Positions 9,363 through 17,917 of a stretch of 44,498 bases of DNA are shown here, one piece after another. This DNA comes from Lachnospiraceae bacterium (GTDB taxonomy: Bacteria; Bacillota; Clostridia; Lachnospirales; Lachnospiraceae): NCBI GenBank assembly GCA_024692905.1, contig JAILLY010000049.1, positions 1 to 44,498 on the forward strand. Direction: 5' to 3'. Numbering within the stretch: the stretch's first letter is position 1; each line of letters starts with the position of its first letter. The translations under genes and the position numbers were made by a program. Below the pieces are notes generated by a model. It made no database searches. It was not told the origin of the DNA and saw only the letters and a list, made by a program, of their open reading frames with translations.

Positions 9363-9469
9363 AAATACCGTCCAAACCGCAAAGCAGCGAATTCAGACGG
9401 TAAAAAATGATGCAAACCGCGGAGAAAATACCGTCCAAACCGCAAAGCAACGAATTCAGACGGTAAAAA
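9363..9469. repeat. Tandem pair of 44-bp palindrome-bounded repeats between fabF and fabZ
   Basis: Bases 9363-9406 and 9426-9469 are identical except for one position (caGcg versus caAcg) and lie exactly 63 bases apart. Each unit is bounded by TACCGTC and its complement GACGGTA, with an inner CGC/GCG pair, so each can fold into a hairpin. The 19-base spacer also repeats part of the unit (gcaaaccgc). The frame of fabZ stays open through both copies (period 21 codons), but there is no ribosome site to suggest translation. Confidence 0.85.
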
Positions 9470-9480
9470 GGAATAATAAG

Positions 9481-9924
9481 ATGTCAGAAAAAAAGGATCT
9501 GCTCACTGCAAAAGAAATAATGGAGATAATCCCGCACCGCCAGCCTTTTATGCTCATCGACGCGATCGAGCAGATGGAGGAAGGCAAGTCGGTAAGGGCA
9601 AGAAAATGCGTAAGCTATAACGAGCCCTTCTTCGCCGGTCATTTTCCGGGCGAACCGGTAATGCCCGGAGTCCTTATCGTTGAGGCGATGGCCCAGGCGG
9701 GAGCGGTCGCTGTGCTCTCACTGCCTGAAATGAAAGGCAGGACGGCATACTTTGCCGGTATCGACAAGGTGCGCTTCAAACGTAAAGTCGTTCCCGGCGA
9801 TGTTCTCACACTTGAAGTGGAGATCGTAAAGCTCAAGGGTCCCATAGGGATCGGGCAGGGCAGGGCCACCGTGGACGGCGAGCTCGCATGCTCGGCAGAG
9901 ATAATGTTCGCGATAGGTAAGTAG
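9481..9924 (+). CDS. fabZ: 3-hydroxyacyl-ACP dehydratase
   Basis: It dehydrates 3-hydroxyacyl-ACP to trans-2-enoyl-ACP. The 147-residue hot-dog-fold protein has catalytic His54 in [11 protein letters not shown] and Glu68 in [10 protein letters not shown], the same numbering as E. coli FabZ. The preceding substrate-tunnel motif [11 protein letters not shown] is also present. The start at 9481 is set by family length and the AAGGAAT upstream; the frame is open for another 98 codons upstream, through the repeat and the fabF coding region, but that part is a shadow. No FabA or FabM is seen here, so the route to unsaturated chains is not defined by this window. Confidence 0.96.
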   Translation: MSEKKDLLTAKEIMEIIPHRQPFMLIDAIEQMEEGKSVRARKCVSYNEPFFAGHFPGEPVMPGVLIVEAMAQAGAVAVLSLPEMKGRTAYFAGIDKVRFKRKVVPGDVLTLEVEIVKLKGPIGIGQGRATVDGELACSAEIMFAIGK

Positions 9925-9953
9925 GTACCATACCCGCTTGACCCGTCACGTTT

Positions 9954-9983
9954 TCATGGAAAGAATTATCATGGAAAGAATTA
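9954..9983. repeat. 15-bp perfect tandem duplication upstream of accDA
   Basis: The unit tcatggaaagaatta occurs twice head to tail (9954-9968, 9969-9983). It creates a 12-codon reading frame, ATG at 9956 to TGA at 9992-9994, encoding [12 protein letters not shown], which overlaps the accDA ribosome site AAGGAG (9986-9991). TTGACC (9938-9943), a 17-base spacer and AAGAAT (9961-9966) form a weak promoter-like pair, so an internal promoter is possible. No ribosome site precedes the mini-ORF. Confidence 0.7.
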
Positions 9984-9998
9984 TTAAGGAGTGATGAT

Positions 9999-11693
9999 AT
10001 GTGGCAGGGATTTAAAAATGCAAAGAATTACTTTACGCTCGGCAAGAACAAGCCGGCGGAGGATACAGTCACCTGTAAGCAGTGCGGTGCGATACTCCCC
10101 AAGCAGGAAGCCAAGGCAAACAGATATATCTGTACCAAGTGCGGCTACTATTTCAGGGTAAGGACACATAACAGGTTAAGAATGGTCGCGGACCCGGATT
10201 CGTTCACGGAATGGTTCACGGATATCGAGGAATCCAATCCGCTTGACTTTCCCGGATATGAAGAAAAGCTTAAGGAAGTACGCGAGAAGACAGGCCAGAA
10301 GGAAGGCGTTACAGTCGGAAGGGCCACGATACACGGTGAACCCGTCGTGCTCGGTGTATGTGATTCCAGGTTCTTAATGGGTTCAATGGGTCATGTTTAC
10401 GGTGAGAGGATCACGGCTGCCGTTGAGCGTGCGACTGAAGAGAAGCTTCCCGTGATACTGTTCTGCTGCTCGGGAGGCGCAAGGATGCAGGAGGGCATAA
10501 TGTCCCTAATGCAGATGGAGAAGACAAGTGCGGCCTTAAAGCGTCATTCGGACGCGGGGCTTTTGTATATACCGGTCCTCACGGATCCGACGACCGGAGG
10601 AGTTACCGCAAGTTTTGCGATGCTCGGTGATGTCATACTTGCCGAGCCCGGAGCACTCATTGGTTTTGCCGGTCCCAGAGTCATTGAGAAGACCATCGGC
10701 GAGAAGCTGCCGGCAGGTTTCCAGAGTTCGGAGTTCCAGCTTGAGCACGGCTTCGTCGATGCGATAGTTGAGCGAAGACAGTTAAGGAAGACGCTGAGCA
10801 GGCTCATAAAGCTTTACACCGGCACTAAGGGTATCGCGAATTTCGATCCGGATTCGGATGATGAAGCCCGTCCCGAGGAGGTGGCAAGGGAACAGGAGAT
10901 GAAGTCGGTCCCGCTGTCTGCCTGGGAGAAGGTTACTGCCGCCCGTTCGGTCGAACGCCCTTCGAGTACCGATTATATGGATATAATCTTTAAGGATTTC
11001 TTTGAACTCCACGGCGACAGGCTTTTCAGGGATGATCCCGCGGTCATAGGCGGAGTTGCGTATCTTGACGGCCAGCCGGTAACAGTCATAGGTATCCAGA
11101 AGGGCAAGGACTTCAAGGAGTGCGCTTACCGTAATTACGGAATGTGCTCACCTGAGGGATACCGTAAGGCCCTGCGCCTTATGAAGCTTGCCGAGAAGTT
11201 TAACATGCCTGTCATCACCTTCGTAAATACCTCGGGAGCTTATCCGGGTAAGGAAGCCGAAGAGAACGGACAGGGTGAGGCGATAGCAAGAAACCTCTAT
11301 GAGATGTCAGCCTTAAAGGTTCCCGTGATCTGTCTTATGATCGGAGAAGGCGGAAGCGGAGGAGCGCTCGGGCTTGCAGTAGGAAACGAAGTATGGATGA
11401 TGGAAAATGCGACTTATTCGATTCTCTCGCCCGAGGGATTCTCGTCGATACTCTGGAAATCAAGTGACAGGATAGAAGAGGCTGCGGGTGTCATGAAACT
11501 CACGGCTGAAGATCTTAAGGAACTTGGCATAATCGAGAAGATAATCCCCGAGTACGGCGGAGCAAATGAATGGACGACGCGCTCGATCGCAAGGTACATG
11601 AAGAAGAATATCAAGGATTTTCTTAAGGAAAATAAAGACAAGGCCCCGGATGACTGGGCTAAGGAACGCTACGCAAGGTTCCGCAAATTCTGA
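9999..11693 (+). CDS. accDA: Acetyl-CoA carboxylase carboxyltransferase, fused beta and alpha subunits
   Basis: It transfers CO2 from carboxybiotin to acetyl-CoA, giving malonyl-CoA. The 564-residue chain is AccD followed by AccA. Residues about 1-270 are the beta subunit, with a zinc ribbon (Cys26, Cys29, Cys45, Cys48) and the crotonase-fold motifs [11 protein letters not shown] and [17 protein letters not shown] charged linker (about 271-310) leads to the alpha subunit with [32 protein letters not shown] and [13 protein letters not shown]. The N-terminal helical part of AccA is shortened. There is no stop or frameshift between the halves. Ribosome site AAGGAG is 7 bases from ATG. accB and accC are missing from this cluster, so the carrier protein and biotin carboxylase must come from elsewhere. 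Confidence 0.95.
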   Translation: MWQGFKNAKNYFTLGKNKPAEDTVTCKQCGAILPKQEAKANRYICTKCGYYFRVRTHNRLRMVADPDSFTEWFTDIEESNPLDFPGYEEKLKEVREKTGQKEGVTVGRATIHGEPVVLGVCDSRFLMGSMGHVYGERITAAVERATEEKLPVILFCCSGGARMQEGIMSLMQMEKTSAALKRHSDAGLLYIPVLTDPTTGGVTASFAMLGDVILAEPGALIGFAGPRVIEKTIGEKLPAGFQSSEFQLEHGFVDAIVERRQLRKTLSRLIKLYTGTKGIANFDPDSDDEARPEEVAREQEMKSVPLSAWEKVTAARSVERPSSTDYMDIIFKDFFELHGDRLFRDDPAVIGGVAYLDGQPVTVIGIQKGKDFKECAYRNYGMCSPEGYRKALRLMKLAEKFNMPVITFVNTSGAYPGKEAEENGQGEAIARNLYEMSALKVPVICLMIGEGGSGGALGLAVGNEVWMMENATYSILSPEGFSSILWKSSDRIEEAAGVMKLTAEDLKELGIIEKIIPEYGGANEWTTRSIARYMKKNIKDFLKENKDKAPDDWAKERYARFRKF

Positions 11694-11709
11694 TCGATAG
11701 GAGAATAAG

Positions 11710-12672
11710 ATGTTAGCAAGGATAATGGGTACGGGAATGGCACTTCCCGAGCTGGTGGTAACAAACGACGATCTGGCCAAGATCATGGATACGTCCGATG
11801 AGTGGATAACGGAGAGGACCGGAGTCAAGACGAGGCATCTTGCGGTGAAGGAGGGAACGAGTTCACTTGCGATAGAAGCTGCGAAAAAGGCTCTCGATAA
11901 CGCGGGCGTTGATGCCCATGAACTTGACCTTATAATAGCGGCAACAGTCACTCCGGACAGGCTTCTCCCGTTCTTGAGCGGTGAGATACAGGCGGGGATC
12001 GATGCGATGCAGGCCGCTGCATTTGATATGGTCGTAGGCTGCTCCGGTTATCTTTATGCGATAAGCGTGGCCAATGCCTATGTCCAGTCGGGAATGTATA
12101 AGAATATCCTGATCGTGGGTGCCGAGACCTTAAGCCGTATCATGAACTGGGAAGACAGAAAGTCATGTATCCTTTTCGGTGACGGCGCGGGAGCGACGGT
12201 CATAAAGGCAGATGAGGTCGGCGTTATCCGTTCGGTACTCGGAACGGACGGAAAGGCAGGTCCCGCACTCGGATGTGAGGCCCGTCCGCTTCAGAATCCC
12301 TATGTGCATAATGAGTGGGATTATCCCTATGTTGTCATGGCCGGACAGGAGGTTTATAAGTTTGCGGTACGAACGGTACCGAAATGCATAAACGAAGTGC
12401 TTGACGCAGCCGGGATAGCCGCGGATGACATCAAATACTTCGTGATCCACCAGGCTAACTTAAGGATGATCGAGGCAATAGCCAAGAGGCTTAACCAGTC
12501 CATGGACAAGTTCCCGGCATGCATCCAGGAAACAGGAAACGTTTCAGCTGCGAGCATACCTATGGTGCTTGATAAGATAAACCGTGCGGGAAAGCTTGAG
12601 CGCGGGGACAAGCTCGTATTTGCCGGTTTCGGTGCAGGCCTTACCTGGGGCGCGAGCGTACTTACCTGGTAG
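11710..12672 (+). CDS. fabH: 3-oxoacyl-ACP synthase III
   Basis: It starts the chain by condensing an acyl-CoA primer with malonyl-ACP. The 320-residue thiolase-fold protein has the triad Cys111 (VVGCSGYLYA), His247 (VIHQANLRMIEAI) and Asn277 (GNVSAASIP). The region before Cys (TPDRLLPFLSGEIQ) differs from the common 'TPDxxxPSTAC' form, which may affect primer choice. A ribosome site AGGAG precedes ATG by 6 bases, and the gene follows accDA by 16 bases. fabH is last here, whereas it often leads clostridial fab clusters. No convincing intrinsic terminator follows; a 7-bp hairpin (GAAGTTT 12705-12711 / AAACTTC 12718-12724) has no T run. Confidence 0.94.
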   Translation: MLARIMGTGMALPELVVTNDDLAKIMDTSDEWITERTGVKTRHLAVKEGTSSLAIEAAKKALDNAGVDAHELDLIIAATVTPDRLLPFLSGEIQAGIDAMQAAAFDMVVGCSGYLYAISVANAYVQSGMYKNILIVGAETLSRIMNWEDRKSCILFGDGAGATVIKADEVGVIRSVLGTDGKAGPALGCEARPLQNPYVHNEWDYPYVVMAGQEVYKFAVRTVPKCINEVLDAAGIAADDIKYFVIHQANLRMIEAIAKRLNQSMDKFPACIQETGNVSAASIPMVLDKINRAGKLERGDKLVFAGFGAGLTWGASVLTW

Positions 12673-12792
12673 GATTCCCGAAGCGTAAGCAAATTTACCC
12701 GGCAGAAGTTTAAGGAAAAACTTCGCGGAAATAAACCGGCGGAATTTTGCGGAAACCATAAAATAAAAGAATATCAATTGGGACGCAGTATG

Positions 12793-12801
12793 TGTTATAC
12801 T
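12793..12801 (+). promoter_or_regulatory. Extended -10 promoter of ygfK
   Basis: TG-t-TATACT (12793-12801) is an extended -10 element. The base composition around 12760-12795 gives no good -35. The start would be near 12808 with a leader of about 43 bases. The 178-base gap between fabH and ygfK otherwise shows only a short hairpin. Confidence 0.5.
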
Positions 12802-12850
12802 GAATATAAGCATCTTTAAATTTTCGGATCTTATATACAGGAGAGATTAA

Positions 12851-15800
12851 ATGATCGACACGCTGCGTCCTTTATCATTTGACCACTTAATGCGCTGGAT
12901 AATCAATGAGCAGAAAAGATCGGGCTCGATATTCGGTGTCAGGGACTTCTATCAGGCCAATCCTTTTAAAACACTGGAACTTATGGACGAGAAACTCGAG
13001 ACCCCTTTCGGTCCGGCCTCGGGTCCGCATACTCAGTTCGCGCAGAGCATCATAGCCGCGTATGTTGCGGGCTGCCGCTTTTTTGAGCTGCGCACTGTAT
13101 GTCCCCGTGATATAAAGCAGGATCCCGAGATAAATGTCGAGGGTGAAGGATATAATGTAGAAGGAGCGGGCAACCTTAGTTTTAAGGAATGCTTTGAAGA
13201 ATATGTAAAGGCCTGGATCGCACTCAAAGTCCTGTCCGTCGAATATGGTATGGGCGGCATGGACGGATTCATATTCAACGTATCCGCAGGCTATACCTAC
13301 GAAGATTTTACGACCCCCGAAATGCGGGAATTCCTTATAAGGATGCAGGATGCTTCGGAGACTGAGATATTCAGGAACTCGATCAATTACTTAAGGGAAC
13401 ATATAGATATGTTCCAGAACCTTACCCTTGAGGATATAGATGATATATCCCCGAGGATAAGTTCGGCCGTTTCGGTATGCACACCGATCGACTGTTCCGT
13501 AAAGGAAATTGAAAACATCTCCAAATACATAATGTGCGATCTGAAGATCAGCATGGCCATAAGGTTAAACGCTGCACTGCTGGGATATGATTACTGCCGC
13601 GCGGCGCTTGATTCCATGGGTTATTACGATATCGAGATAAGCCGCGAAACGGTTGATAAGAGCGTCAGATATTACGATATGGTACCGCTCATAAATAAGC
13701 TCATCGGCATCGCAAACAAGGAAGGAAAGCTGTTCGGAGTCAAGCTCACAGGCTCTTTCCCGGTCATAGATAAGGGCGACCGATCAAGGACCCTGAATCT
13801 TTCCGGAAGGGCTTTGTTCCCGCTGTCAGTGGCGCTTGCCGCGAAGCTTTCGGATGACTTTGACGAAAGGTTAAGGATCGCATTTTCGGGAGGCGCCGAC
13901 GCCAATAACGTCGAGGATATCTTTGAAGCCGGAATATGGCCCATCACGATGAACACGACCATATTAAAGCCCGGCGGCATCAACCGCTTCAAGCAGTTCT
14001 CCTATACCTTCAACGAATGGTCATACAGCGATTACGCGGGCACGCATACCGGACTCTTAAAGCGTATGTCCGAACGCGTCCGCATGAACAATCAGTATAC
14101 CAAGCCTTTAAGGTCCGATGTTCCGACGAAGAGGCCGGGGCGCATACCCAAGACCAACTGTTTTATCGCGCCCTGTGTCGAGGGCTGCCCGATCGGCCAG
14201 GACATAACCTCATACTTAAGCCTTATAGATGAGGAAAAGTACACCGAGGCGCTGCGTGTCATACTTGAAAAGAATCCTCTCCCGTTCACAACGGGCTCGA
14301 TCTGCACCCATGAGTGCATGACGAACTGCACGAGGGTTTATTACGAGAAGTCGGTCAAGATAAGGGAAGCCAAGCTCATCGCGGCACAGAACGGGTTTGA
14401 AGGCATAATAGAAGAACTCCATCCCAAGATCGCAGTCGGGAAGGTTCTCAATATAGCTATCGTGGGAGGAGGGCCTGCGGGAATGTCGGCCGCATTCTTC
14501 CTTGCAAGGGAAGGGCATAAGGTGACCATGTTCTGCCACAGGGACCAGTTAGGCGGCGTGGTAAGGCATTTGATACCCGATTACCGTATGCCTGCTGACA
14601 GGGCGGATAAGGATGCCGCACTTTTAAAGGCACTGAAGGTCGATATAAGGAAGGGCGTCCATATAAAGGATATAAAAGAGATAAAGGGTTATGACAAGAC
14701 GATACTCGCACTTGGAGCACCCATCCCCGTGGCTCTTGATATACCCGGTATCGACGTTATCTCAGCCATATCCTTCCTTGAGGAATATAAGGAGAACAAG
14801 GGAAGAGTCGAACTCCCCTCAAGCGTAGCCGTCATCGGCGGGAATGATACTGCCGTGGATGCGGCAAGGGCCGCCAAGAGAGTAAGGGGCGTTGAGAATG
14901 TCTATATCATATACAGGAGGAACCGCCGGTATATGAAGGCAAACGATACGGAAGTCCAGGCGGCTTTAAATGAGGGTATCGAACTCATGGAGCTCATGGA
15001 TCCGTTTGAATATAAGGACGGACATCTTAAGTGCCATATCACGGAACTTAAGGGCTCGGGATCCGATGGAAGGATGCTCCCGGGTGATACGGATGAAGTG
15101 ATGGCCGTACCCGTAGGTGCCGTTATAGCGGCGGTGGGCGTGAGAGTCGATTCCGATTTCTATCGCAGCAACGGAATAGAAGTTGCCGAAAACGGTCTGC
15201 CGGTCGTTGATCCCGATACTTATGAAAGCAGCGTTAAGGATGTATATATAATCGGTGACGGACGCGTCGGCTCGGCATCCGTTGTTGAAGCGATCGCGGA
15301 TGCCAAGAAGACAAGCGATGCGATCCTTGAGGAATTTGATAACATAGTCGCTGTTGAGAGCGAGGAGTTCGGCATGCCCGAAGGGTACGGGACCGACGGA
15401 TACGTGAACAATAAGCCCAGACAGGAGCGCCGCGTACTCCTTCACAGGAGAAGTTCCGATAATAAGCTAAGCGCCCTTTATGCCAAGAAAGGTATCTTAA
15501 GAGAGCCCCATTACCGCAATGACTGCGGACGCTGTCTTGACTGTTCGAGGCTGTGCGAGAATTGCATTGACGTATGCCCGAACCGCGCCAATGTCGAGAT
15601 AAAGGTCCCGGGGAATCCCGTTCCCCAGGTTCTGCATGTTGACAGGATGTGCAACGAATGCGGCAACTGTGAGACCTTCTGCCCTTATGAGGGTGCACCC
15701 TATAAGGAGAAGTTCACGCTGTATGATACGGTTGAGGATTTCGAAAAGGGTTCAAACGAAGGACTCGTGTTCACCCATGACGGGTCAGCGTTTACGATCC

Positions 15801-15952
15801 GTGTAAGAAAGAAGATGAGGAACAGTCAGGAAGAGGAGATATCGACATTCAGGGTCAGCAGGATAGAAGCGGCGGAGTTTAACGGCATAAGTACAGACCT
15901 GTGCAATCTCATCGCCACCGTATATCAGGAATACAGATATCTGATCATATAG
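12851..15952 (+). CDS. ygfK: YgfK-type flavo-iron-sulfur oxidoreductase ('putative selenate reductase')
   Basis: At 1033 residues it matches E. coli YgfK (about 1032) along its whole length. Residues about 1-420 form a dihydroorotate dehydrogenase-like TIM barrel (GPASGPHTQ, KLTGSFPV, SGGADANNVEDIF). About 430-495 is a GltD-like Fe-S domain (CFIAPCVEGCP, CTHECMTNC). About 535-860 binds FAD (IVGGGPAGMSAAFFLAREG) and NAD(P)H (VIGGNDTAVDAARAA), with VYIIGDGRVG closing the flavin site. About 891-945 is a two-cluster ferredoxin (CGRCLDCSRLCENCIDVCP, CNECGNCETFCP). It should pass electrons from NAD(P)H through flavin and Fe-S to an acceptor. The selenate name comes from an E. coli phenotype; in gut bacteria ygfK belongs to an anaerobic purine/urate catabolic gene set, none of which is present here. 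It has its own promoter and a ribosome site AGGAGAG (12839-12845). Confidence 0.9.
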   Translation: MIDTLRPLSFDHLMRWIINEQKRSGSIFGVRDFYQANPFKTLELMDEKLETPFGPASGPHTQFAQSIIAAYVAGCRFFELRTVCPRDIKQDPEINVEGEGYNVEGAGNLSFKECFEEYVKAWIALKVLSVEYGMGGMDGFIFNVSAGYTYEDFTTPEMREFLIRMQDASETEIFRNSINYLREHIDMFQNLTLEDIDDISPRISSAVSVCTPIDCSVKEIENISKYIMCDLKISMAIRLNAALLGYDYCRAALDSMGYYDIEISRETVDKSVRYYDMVPLINKLIGIANKEGKLFGVKLTGSFPVIDKGDRSRTLNLSGRALFPLSVALAAKLSDDFDERLRIAFSGGADANNVEDIFEAGIWPITMNTTILKPGGINRFKQFSYTFNEWSYSDYAGTHTGLLKRMSERVRMNNQYTKPLRSDVPTKRPGRIPKTNCFIAPCVEGCPIGQDITSYLSLIDEEKYTEALRVILEKNPLPFTTGSICTHECMTNCTRVYYEKSVKIREAKLIAAQNGFEGIIEELHPKIAVGKVLNIAIVGGGPAGMSAAFFLAREGHKVTMFCHRDQLGGVVRHLIPDYRMPADRADKDAALLKALKVDIRKGVHIKDIKEIKGYDKTILALGAPIPVALDIPGIDVISAISFLEEYKENKGRVELPSSVAVIGGNDTAVDAARAAKRVRGVENVYIIYRRNRRYMKANDTEVQAALNEGIELMELMDPFEYKDGHLKCHITELKGSGSDGRMLPGDTDEVMAVPVGAVIAAVGVRVDSDFYRSNGIEVAENGLPVVDPDTYESSVKDVYIIGDGRVGSASVVEAIADAKKTSDAILEEFDNIVAVESEEFGMPEGYGTDGYVNNKPRQERRVLLHRRSSDNKLSALYAKKGILREPHYRNDCGRCLDCSRLCENCIDVCPNRANVEIKVPGNPVPQVLHVDRMCNECGNCETFCPYEGAPYKEKFTLYDTVEDFEKGSNEGLVFTHDGSAFTIRVRKKMRNSQEEEISTFRVSRIEAAEFNGISTDLCNLIATVYQEYRYLII

Positions 15953-15953
15953 T

Positions 15954-16742
15954 TTAATAACTGAGGGTAAATCCCGTGATGAAATAATGTCCGGTCACAA
16001 ACCATGTGGCTCCGACCTGTTTGTAATCGGAATTTAAGAGGATGTTGCGGGCTTCCCTAATCTCCATAAGGCCTTCCATGACCGTTGCGGGGGTATAGGT
16101 CCCGTCATCGTAAGGAGGATTGTTATCGGTCCACATACCGGCCTGGGGATCCCATACCGGACGGATCGAATTCCTTGCGGGAATACAGAAATATTCATTT
16201 TTGACATAGCCCTGGGGGCTGACCGAAGCAAACGGCCGGCCGTCAGGCCTTTCTTTGTATACCGGATATATCGAGTATTCGCGTGCCCTTACGTCTGCGG
16301 CAACGCACAGGCTTGAATTCTTGGTAAGGGTGCTGACTCCGAATTTGGTCCGCTGCATGTTAAGCTGCTCGATCATCCGGTCGCACATATCATTGTCGCA
16401 GTATCCCATTACGGGTTCTATCGGATCTTCAACGTCAAAGAACTGGGGAGCGCCCTCGCCATCGGGAGCCGGTGTGGGCGTGGGAGCAACATATGCGGGA
16501 TCGGAAGGATCCTGCGCGGCCGGCTGTGCGGCAGAGGGATCTTCATATCCCGTGTGAACGAAGTTTATGACACGGCCGTCGCCTGCATTTCCGCTGACGG
16601 TGAGGTTTGCCGATGATACGGTCGGTTCCTGTCCGGTTTCCGCTTCAGGCGGCTGAGCCTGCCCTCCGTTCCTGTTGCAGCCTGCGATAGTCACGGCAGC
16701 CGCAGCCAGTATTATGATCATTCCCCTTATGTGCTTATTCAT
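15954..16742 (-). CDS. CAP/SCP-domain lipoprotein
   Basis: The 262-residue protein begins MNKHIRGMIIILAAAAVTIAGC, a lipoprotein signal with Cys22 as the acylated residue. A Gln/Glu/Pro-rich linker (about 23-110, including APTPTPAPDG) leads to a C-terminal CAP-like domain (about 115-262). Supporting features are MIEQLNMQRTKFGVSTLTKN, the alanine-rich VAADVRAREYS, KERPDGRPFASV and the final VGATWFVTGHYFITGFTLSY. CAP proteins are extracellular; bacterial members have no single known activity. It is the last gene of a minus-strand operon, its ATG 10 bases after the aldo/keto reductase stop and preceded by AAGGGGA. It runs head-on into ygfK with one base between stop codons and no terminator visible. 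Confidence 0.75.
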   Translation of the reverse strand: MNKHIRGMIIILAAAAVTIAGCNRNGGQAQPPEAETGQEPTVSSANLTVSGNAGDGRVINFVHTGYEDPSAAQPAAQDPSDPAYVAPTPTPAPDGEGAPQFFDVEDPIEPVMGYCDNDMCDRMIEQLNMQRTKFGVSTLTKNSSLCVAADVRAREYSIYPVYKERPDGRPFASVSPQGYVKNEYFCIPARNSIRPVWDPQAGMWTDNNPPYDDGTYTPATVMEGLMEIREARNILLNSDYKQVGATWFVTGHYFITGFTLSY

Positions 16743-16752
16743 TTCATTCCCC

Positions 16753-17916
16753 TTAATGCGTTTTGTTATAAATATTTACAACGAGGTTGTAAAGAGGATT
16801 CTCGAAGCGCTTCTTAACGCGTTTGAGTTCCTTTCGTATCTCTATATGCTGCGGACAGTGCTGCTCGCATCGCCCGCATTCTTTGCAAAGAGAAGCCCTG
16901 CTCGGGCTTGCCTTCAGCGAGGTACACATCGCATATTCCCTGATACCCGTGAAATAGCTGTCGGTATAGGAACGGTTAAGGCATGAGAAAGAACCGGGTA
17001 TATCGACCCCGAACGGACAGGGCATGCAGTAGGCACAGCCCGTGCAGGGGACCTTTATCTTCTCATTTATCGCTTTTTTGGCCTGCTCGATAACGTCATG
17101 ATCTTCCTTTGTGAACGATCCTGTTTCGACCTCGGAAGCTATCCTTATGTTTTCCTTTACCATATCCATTGAGTTCATACCCGAGAGTATGACGGATACG
17201 GCGGGCTGGTCCCACAGCCAGCGAAGTGCCCACTCGGCGGGAGAGTAATGCCTGTCTGATGAAGCAAATACTTCAAGGGCGCCGGAGGGCAGGTTGTTTG
17301 CGAGGCGTCCGCCCCTTAAGGGTTCCATGATCACGACGGGGATCCCCTTCTTATAAGCTTCCTCAACACCCCTTCTTCCGGCCTGTGAGGTTTCGTCAAG
17401 ATAATTATACTGGACCTGACAGAAGTCCCAGTCATAGGCTTCAAGGAGCTTCAGGAACTGATCGGTGTTTCCGTGGAAGGAAAAACCGATCTTTCTTATC
17501 TTTCCGTCTTTTTTAAGACCCTCAAGCCATGTGTGCGCACCGCGTGATACAAGCTCATTCCATGTATCGATGTCCGGAAGCATATGCATAAGGTAGTAGT
17601 CGACATGATCTGTCATGAGCATTGACAGCTGTTCGTCGAAATGCTTCTGCATCTCTTCGACATTCTTCATCATATAATGCGGGAGCTTGGTCGCGATATA
17701 TATCTTATCGCGGAAGCCGCATTTTTTCATGACACGTCCGAATACCTCCTCTATACCCGTATAGAGATAGGCCATGTCAAAATAATTGACACCGTTGTCT
17801 ATTGCATAGAGGAGTTCGCGCTCTATTTCTTCTTCATCAAAGGAATTCCCTTTTTTGGGAAAACGCATGCATCCAAAACCAAGTATGGATAGCTCGTCAT
17901 CTGTTCTGTATTTCAT
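16753..17916 (-). CDS. Aldo/keto reductase with C-terminal 4Fe-4S ferredoxin-like domain
   Basis: The 387-residue protein has an aldo/keto reductase barrel (about 1-285) with the tetrad Asp47, Tyr52, Lys77 and His111 (FDMAYLYTG, ATKLPH, YYLMHML). A ferredoxin-like tail carries CTGCAYCMPCP from residue 291 and CKECGRCEQHCP from residue 344, enough for two 4Fe-4S clusters. This architecture is common in clostridia as 'aldo/keto reductase, Fe-S oxidoreductase'; substrates are unknown, and the clusters suggest a ferredoxin-linked rather than purely NADPH-linked reaction. It starts one base after the upstream gene's stop, with CCGAGG as ribosome site, so the two are co-translated. A second Cys-containing segment (about 312-331) lies between the two cluster motifs. 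Confidence 0.9.
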   Translation of the reverse strand: MKYRTDDELSILGFGCMRFPKKGNSFDEEEIERELLYAIDNGVNYFDMAYLYTGIEEVFGRVMKKCGFRDKIYIATKLPHYMMKNVEEMQKHFDEQLSMLMTDHVDYYLMHMLPDIDTWNELVSRGAHTWLEGLKKDGKIRKIGFSFHGNTDQFLKLLEAYDWDFCQVQYNYLDETSQAGRRGVEEAYKKGIPVVIMEPLRGGRLANNLPSGALEVFASSDRHYSPAEWALRWLWDQPAVSVILSGMNSMDMVKENIRIASEVETGSFTKEDHDVIEQAKKAINEKIKVPCTGCAYCMPCPFGVDIPGSFSCLNRSYTDSYFTGIREYAMCTSLKASPSRASLCKECGRCEQHCPQHIEIRKELKRVKKRFENPLYNLVVNIYNKTH

Positions 17917-17917
17917 A

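Noticed and set aside
9187-9480. N-terminal extension of fabZ through the fabF end and the tandem repeat
   Set aside because: The open frame arises from the fabF shadow and the 63-bp period. The ribosome site, family length and conserved N-terminus all place the start at 9481.
12705-12724. Intrinsic terminator after fabH
   Set aside because: The 7-bp stem is present but no T run follows, so it is not called.
12851-15952. Annotating ygfK as an established selenate reductase or as glutamate synthase
   Set aside because: Selenate reduction rests on indirect evidence. Glutamate synthase small subunit similarity covers only the central FAD/NAD part.
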